DNA of 64,000 nt, from the NCBI GenBank assembly GCA_016271365.2, contig CM028136.1:470206001-470270000 (forward strand), given 5' to 3'. The translations under genes were made by a program, and so were the position numbers. Below are positions 1 through 10,251 of this stretch, piece after piece. Each line of letters starts with the position of its first letter. The first letter of the stretch is position 1. The notes beneath the pieces were generated by a model that was given only the letters and a program-made list of their open reading frames with translations, did not search any database and was not told where the DNA came from. This DNA comes from Neoceratodus forsteri. Its lineage: Eukaryota > Chordata > Ceratodontiformes > Ceratodontidae.

Positions 1-750
1 AGAATGTTCTCATTTGGTGTTTGGGAAGAAAATTGACTGATCCACAGGTAAAGCAAAGTTTAAAGGACTTAATCTGGTGTTATGATTGGCTAGAAATAAG
101 TCAATGACACTGTGAAAAAAAGTCATACTCCTCAGGCATAATAAGCAGCTGTTACATACATAGATAGGGGTGGGACAGAGACAGATAGCCCGGTTCTATT
201 TTAAAAGGCAGCCAGAGCATCTCTGCAGTTTTGAAATGTTTTTTCAGCCAGAACAGCAAACTAACTGAGCCTTCTTCAGTTCCTGGCATCCAGTGCCCTG
301 ATTCTTGCACAGTTTCACGTTTATACCAGTCAATCCTGTATGTAACCTAGGGGGACAGAGAAGGTTACATACGAGATGGTCATTTTTTAACTCATTCTGG
401 AAAAATTAAAAATATATAAATGCACACACATATGATGATGTTACAGGGCTCTTTATGAAAATGCATAGGGAGACTTATTTTTTCAGCACAGCATTTTGGT
501 AGGTAGAAGGAAAGCATACAACATGTGGTGTCTTGAAATGTCCCACCTACCCAAAGCAAAACCCAGGGGACAAATCTGTAAGTTTAAAAAAAAACATTTT
601 TTCATAAGTATTAGGTGGCTGAAGTTATTTATGTTATCCCACTAACTTCTGTAGTAGACAGCAGTACAGTTTTGAAATATATTTAAACACTCTTTTCAAA
701 GTTACTGAGTGTTAAAGTGCATGCGATGGAAATGTACCCATTTAGTATGG
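1..750. other. No gene or clear repeat recognised
   Basis: This AT-rich stretch has no long reading frame on either strand, no tRNA-like boxes and no strong inverted or tandem repeat that I can see. Short A-runs and an (AT)n run near 758-772 are the only low-complexity tracts. It borders the foldback repeat that follows. Confidence 0.5.
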
Positions 751-778
751 ACATGCCCATATATATATATATGGGATA

Positions 779-927
779 CATGATGGGCAGGAGTGGGATA
801 TGGAAAATATTCTCACTCCTGCTAAGTGAGCTCTGTATTCTCATGAGTATTGAAGGCATGAGTGAGAATGCACAGCTCACTCTGCAGGACTAAGAATATT
901 TTTCATATCCCACGATCTGCACATCAT
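779..927. repeat. Foldback (inverted repeat) element, ~70-bp arms
   Basis: The segment at about 779-844 is the imperfect reverse complement of about 857-927, leaving a loop of roughly a dozen bases. Both arms contain GGGATATG followed by AAAATATTCT, then a GTGAGCT block and ATTCTCA. Two short predicted peptides on opposite strands (683-880 minus, 862-1182 plus) resemble each other only because of this symmetry, so neither is treated as a gene. It is probably a small non-autonomous DNA transposon. Its outer ends and target duplication are not resolved. Confidence 0.7.
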
Positions 928-1506
928 GTGTGCGATTTATACCATGGAGGTGAGAGCACTAGGAACATTTTTTCTGTTTCTGTGTGTTTTGTGCTTATTT
1001 ATTTATTTCTTTGTTTAACGGGTAAGTGCACTGATCCAGAGGACCATTTTCAGTCACAACCCGGGCCACAAGGTGGCAAGCAACAGAGAGAAACACAGCA
1101 ACGCATACAGGGAAACTTCAACCTATACTGTAAATTCACACCTCAGGCACGAGGTGGTGGGGAAAAAAAGGACTACAGGTAACATAATAGTACAAGGCAA
1201 TGGCCAGGCACACATAGTGTGAAAGTGGGCCATACATAGTAATAGAAATAACATGAGGTACTGGAGACACATTTCATGTTGCAGAGCATATGTAGCATTA
1301 TAAATTATATAAATATGACATGAGACTAGTTCAGTACAGTCATCAGTAGAGTTATATGGGTTCAGATAGTTTACAGCCTCACATCAGTTCATGGATTTGA
1401 GGTAGTGAGGGAAGGGGGGTTATATAGAACTACAGTGATGAAGGAGGGGATGAACAGAAGGGCAGGGGAGAAAGGAGATATGGCCATTAGGGTGCCTTAG
1501 AGTTAC

Positions 1507-2700
1507 TTACTGGGTGCAGTGACAGTCAGCAGCTGCTAAGAGCCAGGTTTTCAAGGCCTGTTTGATGGCAAGGTGTGAGGGGGATGTGCGGATAGACTGT
1601 GGGAGCTTGTTCCATACAGAGGGTGCAGAGACAGAGAAAGCATTACTTCCCATTGCTGTGGAGACAGGGGTGTCTCCAATGGGGGGGACTGAGGATGCCC
1701 TAAGTGTCCAAGGAACCACTCTGTCTGTTATGAGGAAAGAGTAAGGGGATAGGTGTCGGTATCTTAGTGCATTGTCCACTAGACAGACCATCACATAGTC
1801 AAAGCGACCTTGTACAGGGAGCCAATCCAGTGACTGGTAGAGAGTGCAGTGGTGGGTCCGATGGGGAGCTTGAAGGATGAAACGACAGATAGAGTTATAG
1901 GTAGTGTTTAGTGTTGATTTCAAGGTTGGGGATACGAGGGAGTAGATGGGGGAACAGTAGTCAAGTACAGGCAGTAGGTTGCCCTGGGCGATGGCAAGGC
2001 GTGCTTCAGTGGATAGAAGGTTTTTGAGTATGTAAACGGTGCCAAGTTTTTGGTGGATTCTCTGCACAGTGTTGCTAACATGCTCAGTGAAAGAGAGGGA
2101 GGGTTCAAGAGTGACACCTAGGTATTTAAAAGATGGGATGTTCTCAAGAGAGGGGCCTGCTGGGGTGTGTACAAGGAGGGAGGAGTCAGATTTGGCAGCT
2201 TTGGTGAGGAAAGGCTTGGAAACAAAAAGCATGGACTTAGTCTTCTTTTCATTGACTAGCAGTCTGTTGGCAAGGAACCATTTAAGAGCAGAGCCATAGT
2301 TGTGTGTGAGAATGGAGTAGATGAGCTCAATGGATTTGTTACTGTGGTAGAGGACCAGGTTGTCTGCATAAAGGAGTGCCTGACAGCTGAGGCTATCCCT
2401 CAGGAGTGAATCAATGAAAATGGAGAAGAGCAGTGGTCCGAGTATGGAACCTTGGGGGACTCCAGTGCATACAGGGAGGGCAGCAGAGGAGGCATTGTTG
2501 ATGATGACAGACTGAGATCGACTGAATAGATAGCTGCAGAACCAGGCTGCAGTTCCACCGGAGCAGCCAGAGAGAGACAGGGTTGAGTGGAGGAGGTGGT
2601 GGTCAACAACGTCAAAAGCCTTTGATAGTTCTATGAAGACAGCTCCTGTGGCTTTGCCTTGGTCCATATTTCGCAGCACATGATCAGAGAAAAGGGCCAA
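1507..2700 (-). pseudogene. L2-type LINE reverse transcriptase, fingers/palm to C-terminus
   Basis: A 397-codon open frame encodes the core and C-terminal part of an L2/CR1-group reverse transcriptase, the enzyme that copies LINE RNA at the nicked target. Visible RT blocks are KAFDVVDHHLL (residues about 27-37), GVPQGSILGPLLFSIFI (about 80-96) and the catalytic box at 111-114, which reads YADN instead of YADD, so the second catalytic aspartate is lost. The C-terminal half has YLGVTL and a DYCSPIYSL thumb-like segment typical of this group. It continues from the 2760-3305 segment after a frameshift and an in-frame stop near 2700-2760. The frame is long, but the YADN change argues that the copy is inactive. 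Confidence 0.88.
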
Positions 2701-2759
2701 AGCAGAGGAGGTACTGTGGTGCTTGCAGAAACCATGCTGGAGAGGACTTAGGAGTTATA

Positions 2760-3305
2760 CTATTTGAGATGCTGTGAGAACTGGAGGTGCATAATTTTTG
2801 CAAGTAGTTTGCTCAGGTGAGGGAGTAGGGAGATGGGCCTATAATTATCAGGAGATTCAAGGTCACAAATTTTGAAAATGGGCATGACATTTGTATGTTT
2901 CCAGAAGTCAGGAGCCATAGAAAATGTAAGGGCGAGGTTGAAGAGGAAGGTGAGGGGTTTAATCAAAGCAGGGCAGATGAGTTTAAGAAATGCAGGATAT
3001 AATCCATCACTGCCAGGGCTGCCTTTGGAAGGGACAGATTTCAGGAGCTTAATAGTGTCTGTATGCCCAATGACTTTGAAGTGGAAAGGTGGGGGCAGGG
3101 TGGTAGCTGAGGAGGGGGGGAGGTTCAGGGCGGAGGATGCCTGTGGAGGGAGCTTGCTCAGATAGGGGGATAAGTCTGTGAACTTCGTGTTGAATATATT
3201 TGCAATCTCGGTAGGGTCTGAAACAGGACCAGAGAGGGATTTAAGCTGCTGTAATTGTCTACTGGACTCGGGGTTAAGGATAGTCCTAATAGAGGCCCAG
3301 AACAT
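2760..3305 (-). pseudogene. L2-type LINE RT N-terminal segment
   Basis: This 181-codon segment lies between endonuclease and RT palm. It shows the linker, then KGSPGSDGLYPAFLK (RT block 0/1 with the PGSDG signature), and near the end NYRPISLLPHLSKLLAKIM, the block 2 motif found in nearly all LINE RTs of the L2/CR1/Jockey group. It is in a different frame from the 1507-2700 segment, so at least one indel separates them. I did not find a host function. It is a fragment of the same decayed element. Confidence 0.85.
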
Positions 3306-3651
3306 GCGTGGATTGCCAAGGTTGTCTTTCTGTTGAGTAATGTGGAATTTGCGCTTGAGTGATTTTACAGTCTGTTTGCAGGTGTTGCGTAGCTATCTGT
3401 AAGCATTCCAGGGGAGAAGATAGGCTTTCCATTTGTTATCCTGGGCTTTCATTAATGCTAACAGTTCTTTGGAGAGCCAGCGGGTACAGCCCCCTCTTAC
3501 CCTTCTGGTTATGATGGGGAAATGGATGTCCTGTAGGTGGGAGGGTTTGGATGTAAGGTAAGTGACTGCATTGGATAAGCTGCTAAGATGGTAGAAGGTT
3601 GACCAGTCTATAGCCCTTACATCACTAAGGACAGGGCTAGGGTCCTAGCAG

Positions 3652-4152
3652 TTAAAGTTCCCCAAGGACAAGAGTCTGTGAGGGGGGGCGGACAGATTTA
3701 GTAGACAGTATAGGATAGGTAGGGGTGTGGTCACTTATGGAGTCAGACATAGTGCCTGTTTGGAGGACTGAGTCAGCCCAGTTTGTGATGATCCAGCCAA
3801 TCAGGGAGTGATTATGCATACGAGCACTATGTCTGGTGGGGGAGGAGATAATTTGCTCTAGGTTGTGTACTTTCAGTGCATTAGAGTAGTCCAGTGAATT
3901 GTTATCCAACCAGCTGAGATTGAAATCCCCAAACATAATTGTGTCTCTTAGGGGTGTTGTACTGCCTATGCCATTTAGAAAATTTGATAGACCTGGTATA
4001 CCTCCTGCGGGGGTGGGGGGGTTATAGCAACAACCCAAGTAAAGTTTATTGGATGCACCTATGCTTATCTCTGCAAGAAGCCACTCACTTTGAGATGTGG
4101 CAGTGGAGCAGCTGATGATAGTGGCAGTAATGTCTTGCACATACAGTGCCAC
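3652..4152 (-). pseudogene. L2-type LINE APE endonuclease, C-terminal part
   Basis: The frame encodes the second half of an AP-endonuclease-like domain, which nicks target DNA to prime reverse transcription. Diagnostic blocks are YLGCCYNPP, MFGDFNLSWL (the GDFN metal/phosphate-binding motif), SLIGWIITN (usually S-x-I-D-W/L, here D changed to G) and ISDHTPTY (the SDH motif). It is in the same frame as the 4159-4503 segment; one TGA codon at 4159-4161 separates them. The D-to-G substitution and the stop indicate a dead enzyme. Confidence 0.85.
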
Positions 4153-4158
4153 AACCCC

Positions 4159-4734
4159 TCACTTCTTGCGTCCTGGTCTGTCCAGTCGTAGGAGTGAATA
4201 ACCATCCAGGTTGAACAAGGAGTCAGGGTGGTGGGGTTTCAACCACTTCTCAGTGAGATCTAGTGCTTGTGGCTTGTAGAGAGATACCCACGACTCAAGA
4301 TCATGGAACTTTGACGGGAGGCTGCAGATATTCATGTGGTCAACTTTTAGTCCATGGTTTCCTGTCCAGGCGATGTCTGTGTGGTCAATGTAAGTGTTTA
4401 TGGGGCCAGGGTTACTCTCTAAATCACCAGAGAGGAGAATCAGTGTAAGCAGAGGGTAGATAGGAGGGAGCCAGTGGGAGGATGGAAAGATGAGGGAGTG
4501 CATAAACCTGCCGAGTAGACAACGTTCGTAGTTAGACAGTCATGCCAGAAGGGTTGTACTCATGACGGTAAGTTCATGTCCATTCACAATGATCGCAGAG
4601 TATGGGAGAGGGTGTGGGGATTGGGAGGGGTGTGGTTTTTGCTGCTTCATGGCTAAAATTGATGCACAGGCATCAGTCATTAGCAGCAGCATGGGAATGG
4701 AGACCAGCATAAGGAGCAACATGCAAGTGCTCAT
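4159..4734 (-). pseudogene. L2-type LINE N-terminus: hydrophobic leader, 2A-like motif, start of endonuclease
   Basis: Two frames, 4540-4734 and 4159-4503, are in the same phase and divided by a single TGA (4540-4542), so I read them as one original N-terminus. It begins with a leucine/methionine-rich hydrophobic stretch resembling a signal peptide (MSTCMLLLMLVSIPMLLLM). A second hydrophobic run ends in SGDLESNPGP, which matches the 2A ribosome-skipping consensus D-x-E-x-N-P-G-P. The endonuclease starts after it: HMNICSLPSKF, then LTEKWL (usual SETWL, with the catalytic E). 2A sequences are known in some L2/CR1-type LINEs of other animals. Here one would release the leader peptide from the EN-RT polyprotein (inference). 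Confidence 0.8.
4402..4428 (-). other. 2A-like translational recoding motif (GDLESNPGP)
   Basis: Nine codons read G-D-L-E-S-N-P-G-P, preceded by the leucine-rich run LLTLILLS. All fixed positions of the 2A consensus (D, E, N, P, G, P) are present. It sits directly upstream of the endonuclease of the L2-type element, where such motifs have been reported in other animal LINEs. Activity cannot be judged from sequence alone. Confidence 0.85.
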
Positions 4735-4899
4735 TTTAGGAAGTATCCTGGTCGCAAAAGAGAAAAATTTTGTGAGGAGAGGAGAGCTGAGAGGAACCTA
4801 GTGAAAAGAGGGAGTAGCCTTGTGATGGCGGGGACTGGCAAGCAGTACCAGGAAAGCTGTGGGCAGTGAGCAAACCACTCTAGAGGAGGGATTGTTTAG

Positions 4900-5142
4900 C
4901 AGTTACCAAAAGGGAAAAGGGGGTGCTTAATAGTGTATCTGATGGTGGCCACAGCAATACTGTAAGCCACTTAAGTTACAACCCCTGAGATGAGCACCTT
5001 AGTGTGTAATTAAGTTAGTACCTTTGGCTTTGGGTTGGGTTTGGCTTAGCGCATTAAGAGCCAATGGGTGCAGGGAAACCATTTGAGGGAGGGGCTTAGG
5101 TCTATTTAATAGAGGTTGGGGCCAGGGAGGGCACGGTGGGAC
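4900..5142 (-). promoter_or_regulatory. Possible L2 5' UTR/promoter region
   Basis: This segment lies upstream of the LINE start codon and has no coding potential. It contains CATTGGCT and TATTAAATAG on the minus strand, which could be CCAAT-like and TATA-like elements. No start site can be proved, and assignment to the LINE rests only on position. Confidence 0.3.
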
Positions 5143-5492
5143 TAAAATATTGCAGGCAGTCTAGAGAGCAGGTGCTTGTTTAAATTTGCTGCCTGATGCT
5201 TGGGGACAGCAGTGGGGACCGAGCTACAGTTCCCAGTCTTGCCCCTTGTCCAATCACGGTGCTTAGCCTCTGTTGGGGACCAATCAGAGAGCTCTGAGTC
5301 CGTGAATGCAGCCAATCGAGGAGGAGCTGGTGCCAGGTTGTGAGTTCTGCTTACACAATGAGTAAAATGCATACCTGAGTTTTTTTTCTTGTGGCTGGTG
5401 GGTGTAGTGGGGACAGTGGCAGGAGAAGCGCCACATCCCGAGGAGCTGGGCATAGCTACTTCTGTCTGTAGATGCCCCCAGGGAGCCTCTTT
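5143..5492. repeat. 350-bp block duplicated at 5953-6331
   Basis: The block runs from AAAATATTGCAGGCAGTCTAGA to TCTTTAGCT and is repeated with small differences about 810 bp downstream. It contains several ATTGG/CCAAT pentamers, and its right end is one copy of the 122-bp monomer that is tandemly amplified at 6211-6570. It is non-coding and may be part of the L2 5' region. Confidence 0.8.
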
Positions 5493-5952
5493 AGCTAGAG
5501 AGAGAGAAAAACGTAGGGATATTAGATAAAAAGGGATGGAGACTGTGGGCAGAGGATAGACAAGGTAGGGAGACAGGCTGACAGTAGGGGGTCAATTGGA
5601 GGGACAAAAGGAAGATAAACTGTGGGTGGGCCAGCAGGTAGTGAGGCGGGGAGGAGGTGAGGGGTGATAGAGACAGTGAGCAAGAGAGAGAGAGAGAGGG
5701 AGAGGACTGGAAATCAGCAAACAGTTGGGGGTGGGGGGCGCAAGGTTACAGAGCAAGGGACAGAGAATTAAGTTTAGAAAACAATCTGCACAGAAGCACT
5801 GTAATCACTTTTAAATCACACAAGAAAACATGCCTTGAACTAAAACATCAAAGCTAACTCTCGCCACGAGCACTAACAGTATACAATTATGTAGGCTCTG
5901 CCATACCCGGTTAACCAGATGATTTAACTAAAAAGGAAAAATACACACTAGG

Positions 5953-6570
5953 AAAATATTGCAGGCACTAAAATATTGCAGACAGTCTAGAGAGCAGGCA
6001 CTTGTTTAAATTTGCTGCCTGACACTTGGGGACAGCAGTGGGGACTGAGCTGTAGTTTGCAGTCTTGGCTAGCACCCCTTGTCAAAATCTCAGTGTTTAG
6101 TCTCTGTTGGGGACCAATCGGAGAGCTCTGAGTCTGCAAATGCAGCCAATTGAGGAGGAGCCGGTGCCAGGTTGTGAGTTCGGCTCAGACAACGAGTAAA
6201 AAGCACACCTGAGTTTTTTTCTTGTGGCCAGTGGGCATAGCGGGGACGGCGGCAGGAGAAGCACCGCATCTGGAGGAGCTGGGCACAGCCACTTCTGACT
6301 GTAGATGCCCCAAGGGAGCCTCTTTAGCTGAGGTTTTTTTCTTGTGGCTGGTGGGCGTAGCAGGGACAGTGGCAGGAGAAGCGCCGCATCCAGAGGAGCT
6401 GGGCACAGCCGTTTCTGGCAGTAGATGTCCCCAGGGAACCTCTTTAGCTGAGGTTTTTTTCTTGTGGCTAGTGGGCATAGTGAGGATGGTGGCAGGAGAA
6501 GCACCGCATCCCGAGAAGCTGGGCGCAGCCACTTCTGGCTGTAGATGCCCCCAGGGAGCCCCTTTAGCTT
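5953..6570. repeat. Second copy of the 350-bp block with ~3 tandem 122-bp monomers
   Basis: The first part repeats 5143-5380. From about 6211 a monomer of about 122 bp follows three times: starts at about 6211, 6332 and 6454, each GAGGTTTTTTTCTTGTGG then GGCAGGAGAAGC, CATC and GCCCCCAGGGAGCC. The open frames here (6097-6504, 6222-6704) exist because the monomer is repeated and lacks stops; they show no known domain. The arrangement resembles monomeric promoters of some LINEs, which is inference. Confidence 0.8.
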
Positions 6571-6589
6571 ATTCTCTGTGTGGTGTGTG

Positions 6590-6594
<5 letters not shown>

Positions 6595-6632
<38 letters not shown>
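6595..6632. repeat. (TG)n microsatellite
   Basis: An uninterrupted TG dinucleotide run of nearly 20 units ends the 122-bp monomer array. Confidence 0.95.
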
Positions 6633-6970
6633 GTTCTGAATGGACTGGGAGTCAGAAACACAATGGGACACAGGAGAGTGTGTTTTGCAAAGCTAATTGA
6701 GTAAGTTGTAGGTTTCAGTGAGAAAAAGAAACTGTTGCAGGTAGCAATGAGAAAGATAAACTGCTTTGTGAAGGAGTTTCTTTTAAAATTCAGGTTGTTT
6801 TGAAGCTGAGATCAACACAGTAATGGGCTAGGAGTGTTAGAAACACAATGGGACACTATGAGTGTTTTGCAAAGCTAATTGAGCAAGTTACAGCTTCAGT
6901 GAGAAAGAGAAACTATTTTCAGAAGCAGTTTCATTTAGAATGCAAGCTACAGTGAAGATACTCTCACTCT

Positions 6971-7026
6971 GGTGACATCAGCAGAGTGTGGATGTTTGTT
7001 GATATCCCCACTCTGCTGATGTCATC
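6971..7026. repeat. Short hairpin, ~25-bp arms
   Basis: GGTGACATCAGCAGAGTGTG (6971 on) is the near-perfect reverse complement of the segment 7001-7026, leaving a loop of a few bases. It is possibly the core of a small MITE. No target duplication was recognised. Confidence 0.7.
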
Positions 7027-7098
7027 AAGATTTATCCTCACTCCAGTGGAAATAACACAGAATATTCTACTGATAAAGCTCTCACCCCCATGATATAA

Positions 7099-7099
<1 letters not shown>

Positions 7100-7145
<46 letters not shown>
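7100..7145. repeat. (AT)n microsatellite
   Basis: A pure TA/AT run of about 44 bases lies between the hairpin and the Harbinger element. Confidence 0.95.
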
Positions 7146-7147
<2 letters not shown>

Positions 7148-7233
7148 CATATGTGGCATATTTTTTTTTATCAGTAGCCCTTGCGTTGTATTTATAAATA
7201 TGCATATATTGCCTCCTTTGTGCTATAGACATA

Positions 7234-7249
7234 GGCCCAGATATTCAGA
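7234..7249 (+). repeat. Harbinger left terminal inverted repeat
   Basis: GGCCCAGATATTCAGA is the exact reverse complement of the right terminus. The same terminus, with one or two changes, recurs at 60602 and 25355. Confidence 0.92.
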
Positions 7250-10230
7250 AATGTGCCAAAGTCCAGCGCAAGTCCGGCGCAGTGCAAATCTAAGGCGCCG
7301 TGGTGCAACAGGAGCCATATTCAGAGGTTGTGCAGGCCAAACTGCACCAGCGCAACCTGGCAGAATATGGCAGAATTGCACCATGACGTAAACAGAGATG
7401 CTCCAGTGCAACTGTGGGAGCACAGCAGCAGAGCAATGGGGGGGGGCATGGCACAGAGAACAGACCCAGGGACAGAGCCATGGAAGCACAGCGACAGGCC
7501 ACAGGAGGCCTCTACCAGCAGTGTACAGCAGGGCACACACAGGCACCCAGACACATGACCCCAGAACACAACAGTGGCACAGTTAGCAGGAGACAGGAGG
7601 TGCCAATGACCAACACAGGGCCACCAAGGGAGCCCCCCCCGCAGGCTGCTGGCCATGCCCCCCCCAGACCATAGCAGGCCACACCCAGGACCATGCAGCC
7701 AAGCACACACATGCCACACAGGCACACAGGAAGCCCACACAGTAGGCACTGAATGTGCCAGGTGGCAGGTAGTGTAGCAGATCACATGGGACAGGCTGCA
7801 GAGCACCAAGCAGGGGCCCCAACACAGCGTGTGGACAGTACCTGACCAATGACCATGGCTGTGTGCCACCAACACACACACAACTGCCACACACCCATAA
7901 CAGTGGCCCCATGGGAACCCCAAGGCACAGCCACCATCCCAGGGGATGGACACCACCACAGTGGGACACACCACAGCACACAGCAGTGAACCACAGAAGC
8001 ACAACATGCGCCCCTTCTCATGCACACCACACAGACAGACACTGGGCCACTGCAGCATGGCTCCTCATGCCACTTGCAAAGCAGACACAGACACAGGAAG
8101 GTTAAGTCAGAAAAATGTATTTATAAGCAAACTATATACAAACAACCAGGGGCTGGGAAAGGGTAGGTACATCGAGGGAAGGGGACAGGGAACAGGGACT
8201 GTACAGTGGGAGGGGAACTGTAGGGGAAGGTACATCAGGGGAAACAGGGGACAACAGGGGCAAAAGTAACGGTGGCCCTGTCCGGCCACCCTGGCTAGCC
8301 GACACTCCCTCCTCTCAGCCTGCAGCATGTGTCTGATCTGCACCACCACCTCCAGGGTCGAAGAAGCCATGAACAGCATCTGGCACAGCAGTCAGCTTGG
8401 CATTGCCCTAAGCAGTCGTCGCCGCTGGATACTTATAACAAGGGACATGGACAGAACAGGTGATCAGTGCAATGTCCCATGGAACCATGCCCACACACAG
8501 TGTGCATTGGGCCATGGGAACACACACCCCTGGAGGGCCTGAAATGGCCACCCGCAGGGGGGGGTGGGCCAACGGCAGTCAGCAACTCCGCACACCATGA
8601 CAATGCACAGAGGTGGTCCCTGCCACACAATGGTCACACAGCTGCGCAATGACAGTCACATGGCACAGTGCACCGGCAGCACCACAGCAACAACAGTGGC
8701 AGCCATGTGCATGTCCACCCCACCAGCAGCTGGCACACGTGTCCAATGGACGTGCTACAGTGGCATGCACCACGCACAGTGTGACACACACAGCTGCCAT
8801 GGCACATGGCACAGGCAGCCATGCCCACACCCACTCCCCCCGACACCCTCCATGTACAGTGTGAAGGACCATGACAGTGCTTAACTGGCCCCTGCGACCC
8901 TGCTGGTTCTGGCCCAGCACCGTCTTGGCACACTGCTCCCTGCTATGCTGCCGCAGCCCTGATCTTCTGTCAGTCCTGTGGTCCTGGGAATGGAAAGAAG
9001 ATAGGTGCACATCAGTAGTCGACCACAGCAGCTGCCCCCCCAACTCCTGTGCACAGGGTGTGCCCCTGACCAACACATCCTGCACGCCTGCACGGCCACA
9101 TCGCAACACAAGTGGAAGCATGCAATGCCACTCTGTGATGCACACAACGACAGTGTACCTCTCTGCAGGGCATGCCAGGCAGCCAAGCCAACACCACAGT
9201 ACAGCACCAGGGCAGACATGCAACATGAGATGACTTACCTGGCTGTTGCACAGCCCCTCGTGTGGTGCATGCCTGTAGCCTCCTCAACCTCTCCAGGTCC
9301 CACCGCATGAGGTCCCCATAGCTGTGGTGGCATTGCTTGCCTGTCCTGAGCACCCTTGTCCTGTGCTCCAGGCTGGCAGCTATCTCTTGCCACACTGTGC
9401 CCCTGGCCCGCTGCAGGGGCACCTGCCCAAAGAGCTGGGGGCATGGGGCTCCACCAGGCCACAAGGCTAGCCAACTCTACCTGCAGCCAATTCTGGGCCC
9501 GCCTGTGTCTTCCCTGTGCCCTGGTCACAATAATGTGTTCGGCGGTGAAAACAGTGGGAGGAGGTGCACGTATCCACAACATGTGCCTGATGCACGATGC
9601 GCGGGAGCATGAGCAGTGCCCACCCATCGCGCAGTGCCAGAGATGCACGGAATGGCATGGCTACACAGGGTCACAGGGTCAGAGGTCTGACCCACAGGTC
9701 AGAGGTATGACCAAGGGGTCAGGGGTCACCTACCATTGTGCACGTGCTCAATAGGGCACGGCACCCCATGCACCACCATGTGTGTAGCTGGCCATGCACA
9801 ACATGCACAATGCCACTGCATTGCACTGTCTGCACACGGTGCATGATTGACACCATGATACCATGATGCACATGCGCACTGCAGATCTGTGCACCACACA
9901 TGTGTGTGCATTGTGCTGCCATGACTTGCTCTGGTACAATCTCACTATGCATGGAACAATATCTCGCTTTTCAGACACTACGTGAAAATGAGCTCATCAG
10001 CCAATGCGTGGTGCAATGGGTGCATTAGCATGTCATTACTGTTGCGCCCAACCTCATTTGCATGTGTTGCACCTCATAAGCACCACAGCACAGCACAGGC
10101 CACGGACCGGGATTGCAACCTTGACAGGTGAGTTGTGTATGCCACTGCAGCTCACTAGGAACAGACAGCACTGCAGGGTGGGACAGACCAGGGAGATGCT
10201 GCCACTGACACACTGTGCTGTCCATGTCCA
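7250..10230. other. Harbinger left internal region, non-coding
   Basis: There are many overlapping open frames on both strands, but they have low-complexity composition dominated by C, H, T, Q, W and V from CA/TG-rich DNA and show no recognisable domain. The longest (7321-8058 minus, 8579-9226 minus) are treated as chance frames. I see only untranslated or degenerate transposon sequence here. Confidence 0.6.
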
Positions 10231-10251
10231 CAGGCAGCAACATGTTGGCAC

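Larger units (their letters stand above)
992..4740 (-). mobile_element. L2-type LINE (copy 1), decayed
   Basis: This is a non-LTR retrotransposon read on the minus strand. From 5' to 3' it has a hydrophobic N-terminal segment, a 2A-like motif (4402-4428), an APE-type endonuclease, a reverse transcriptase and a 3' UTR. The 3' end at about 992-1050 reads, on the element strand, AGTGCACTTACCC then AAATAAATAAATAAG, a short-repeat tail as in L2/CR1 LINEs rather than a long poly(A). The same tail occurs in copy 2 and in a SINE of this window. Several stops and frameshifts break the ORF. The 5' limit is uncertain and may reach about 6570. Confidence 0.85.

Noticed and set aside
6097..6704. Frames with repeated peptides (135, 115 and 160 codons)
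   Set aside because: They follow the 122-bp DNA monomer, which is open in several frames at once; no domain or codon signal suggests a protein.
7321..9226. Long overlapping open frames on both strands (for example 245 and 215 codons) in the left Harbinger interior
   Set aside because: Amino-acid composition is dominated by Cys, His, Trp, Thr and Val from CA/TG-rich DNA, frames overlap on opposite strands, and no known domain is visible.
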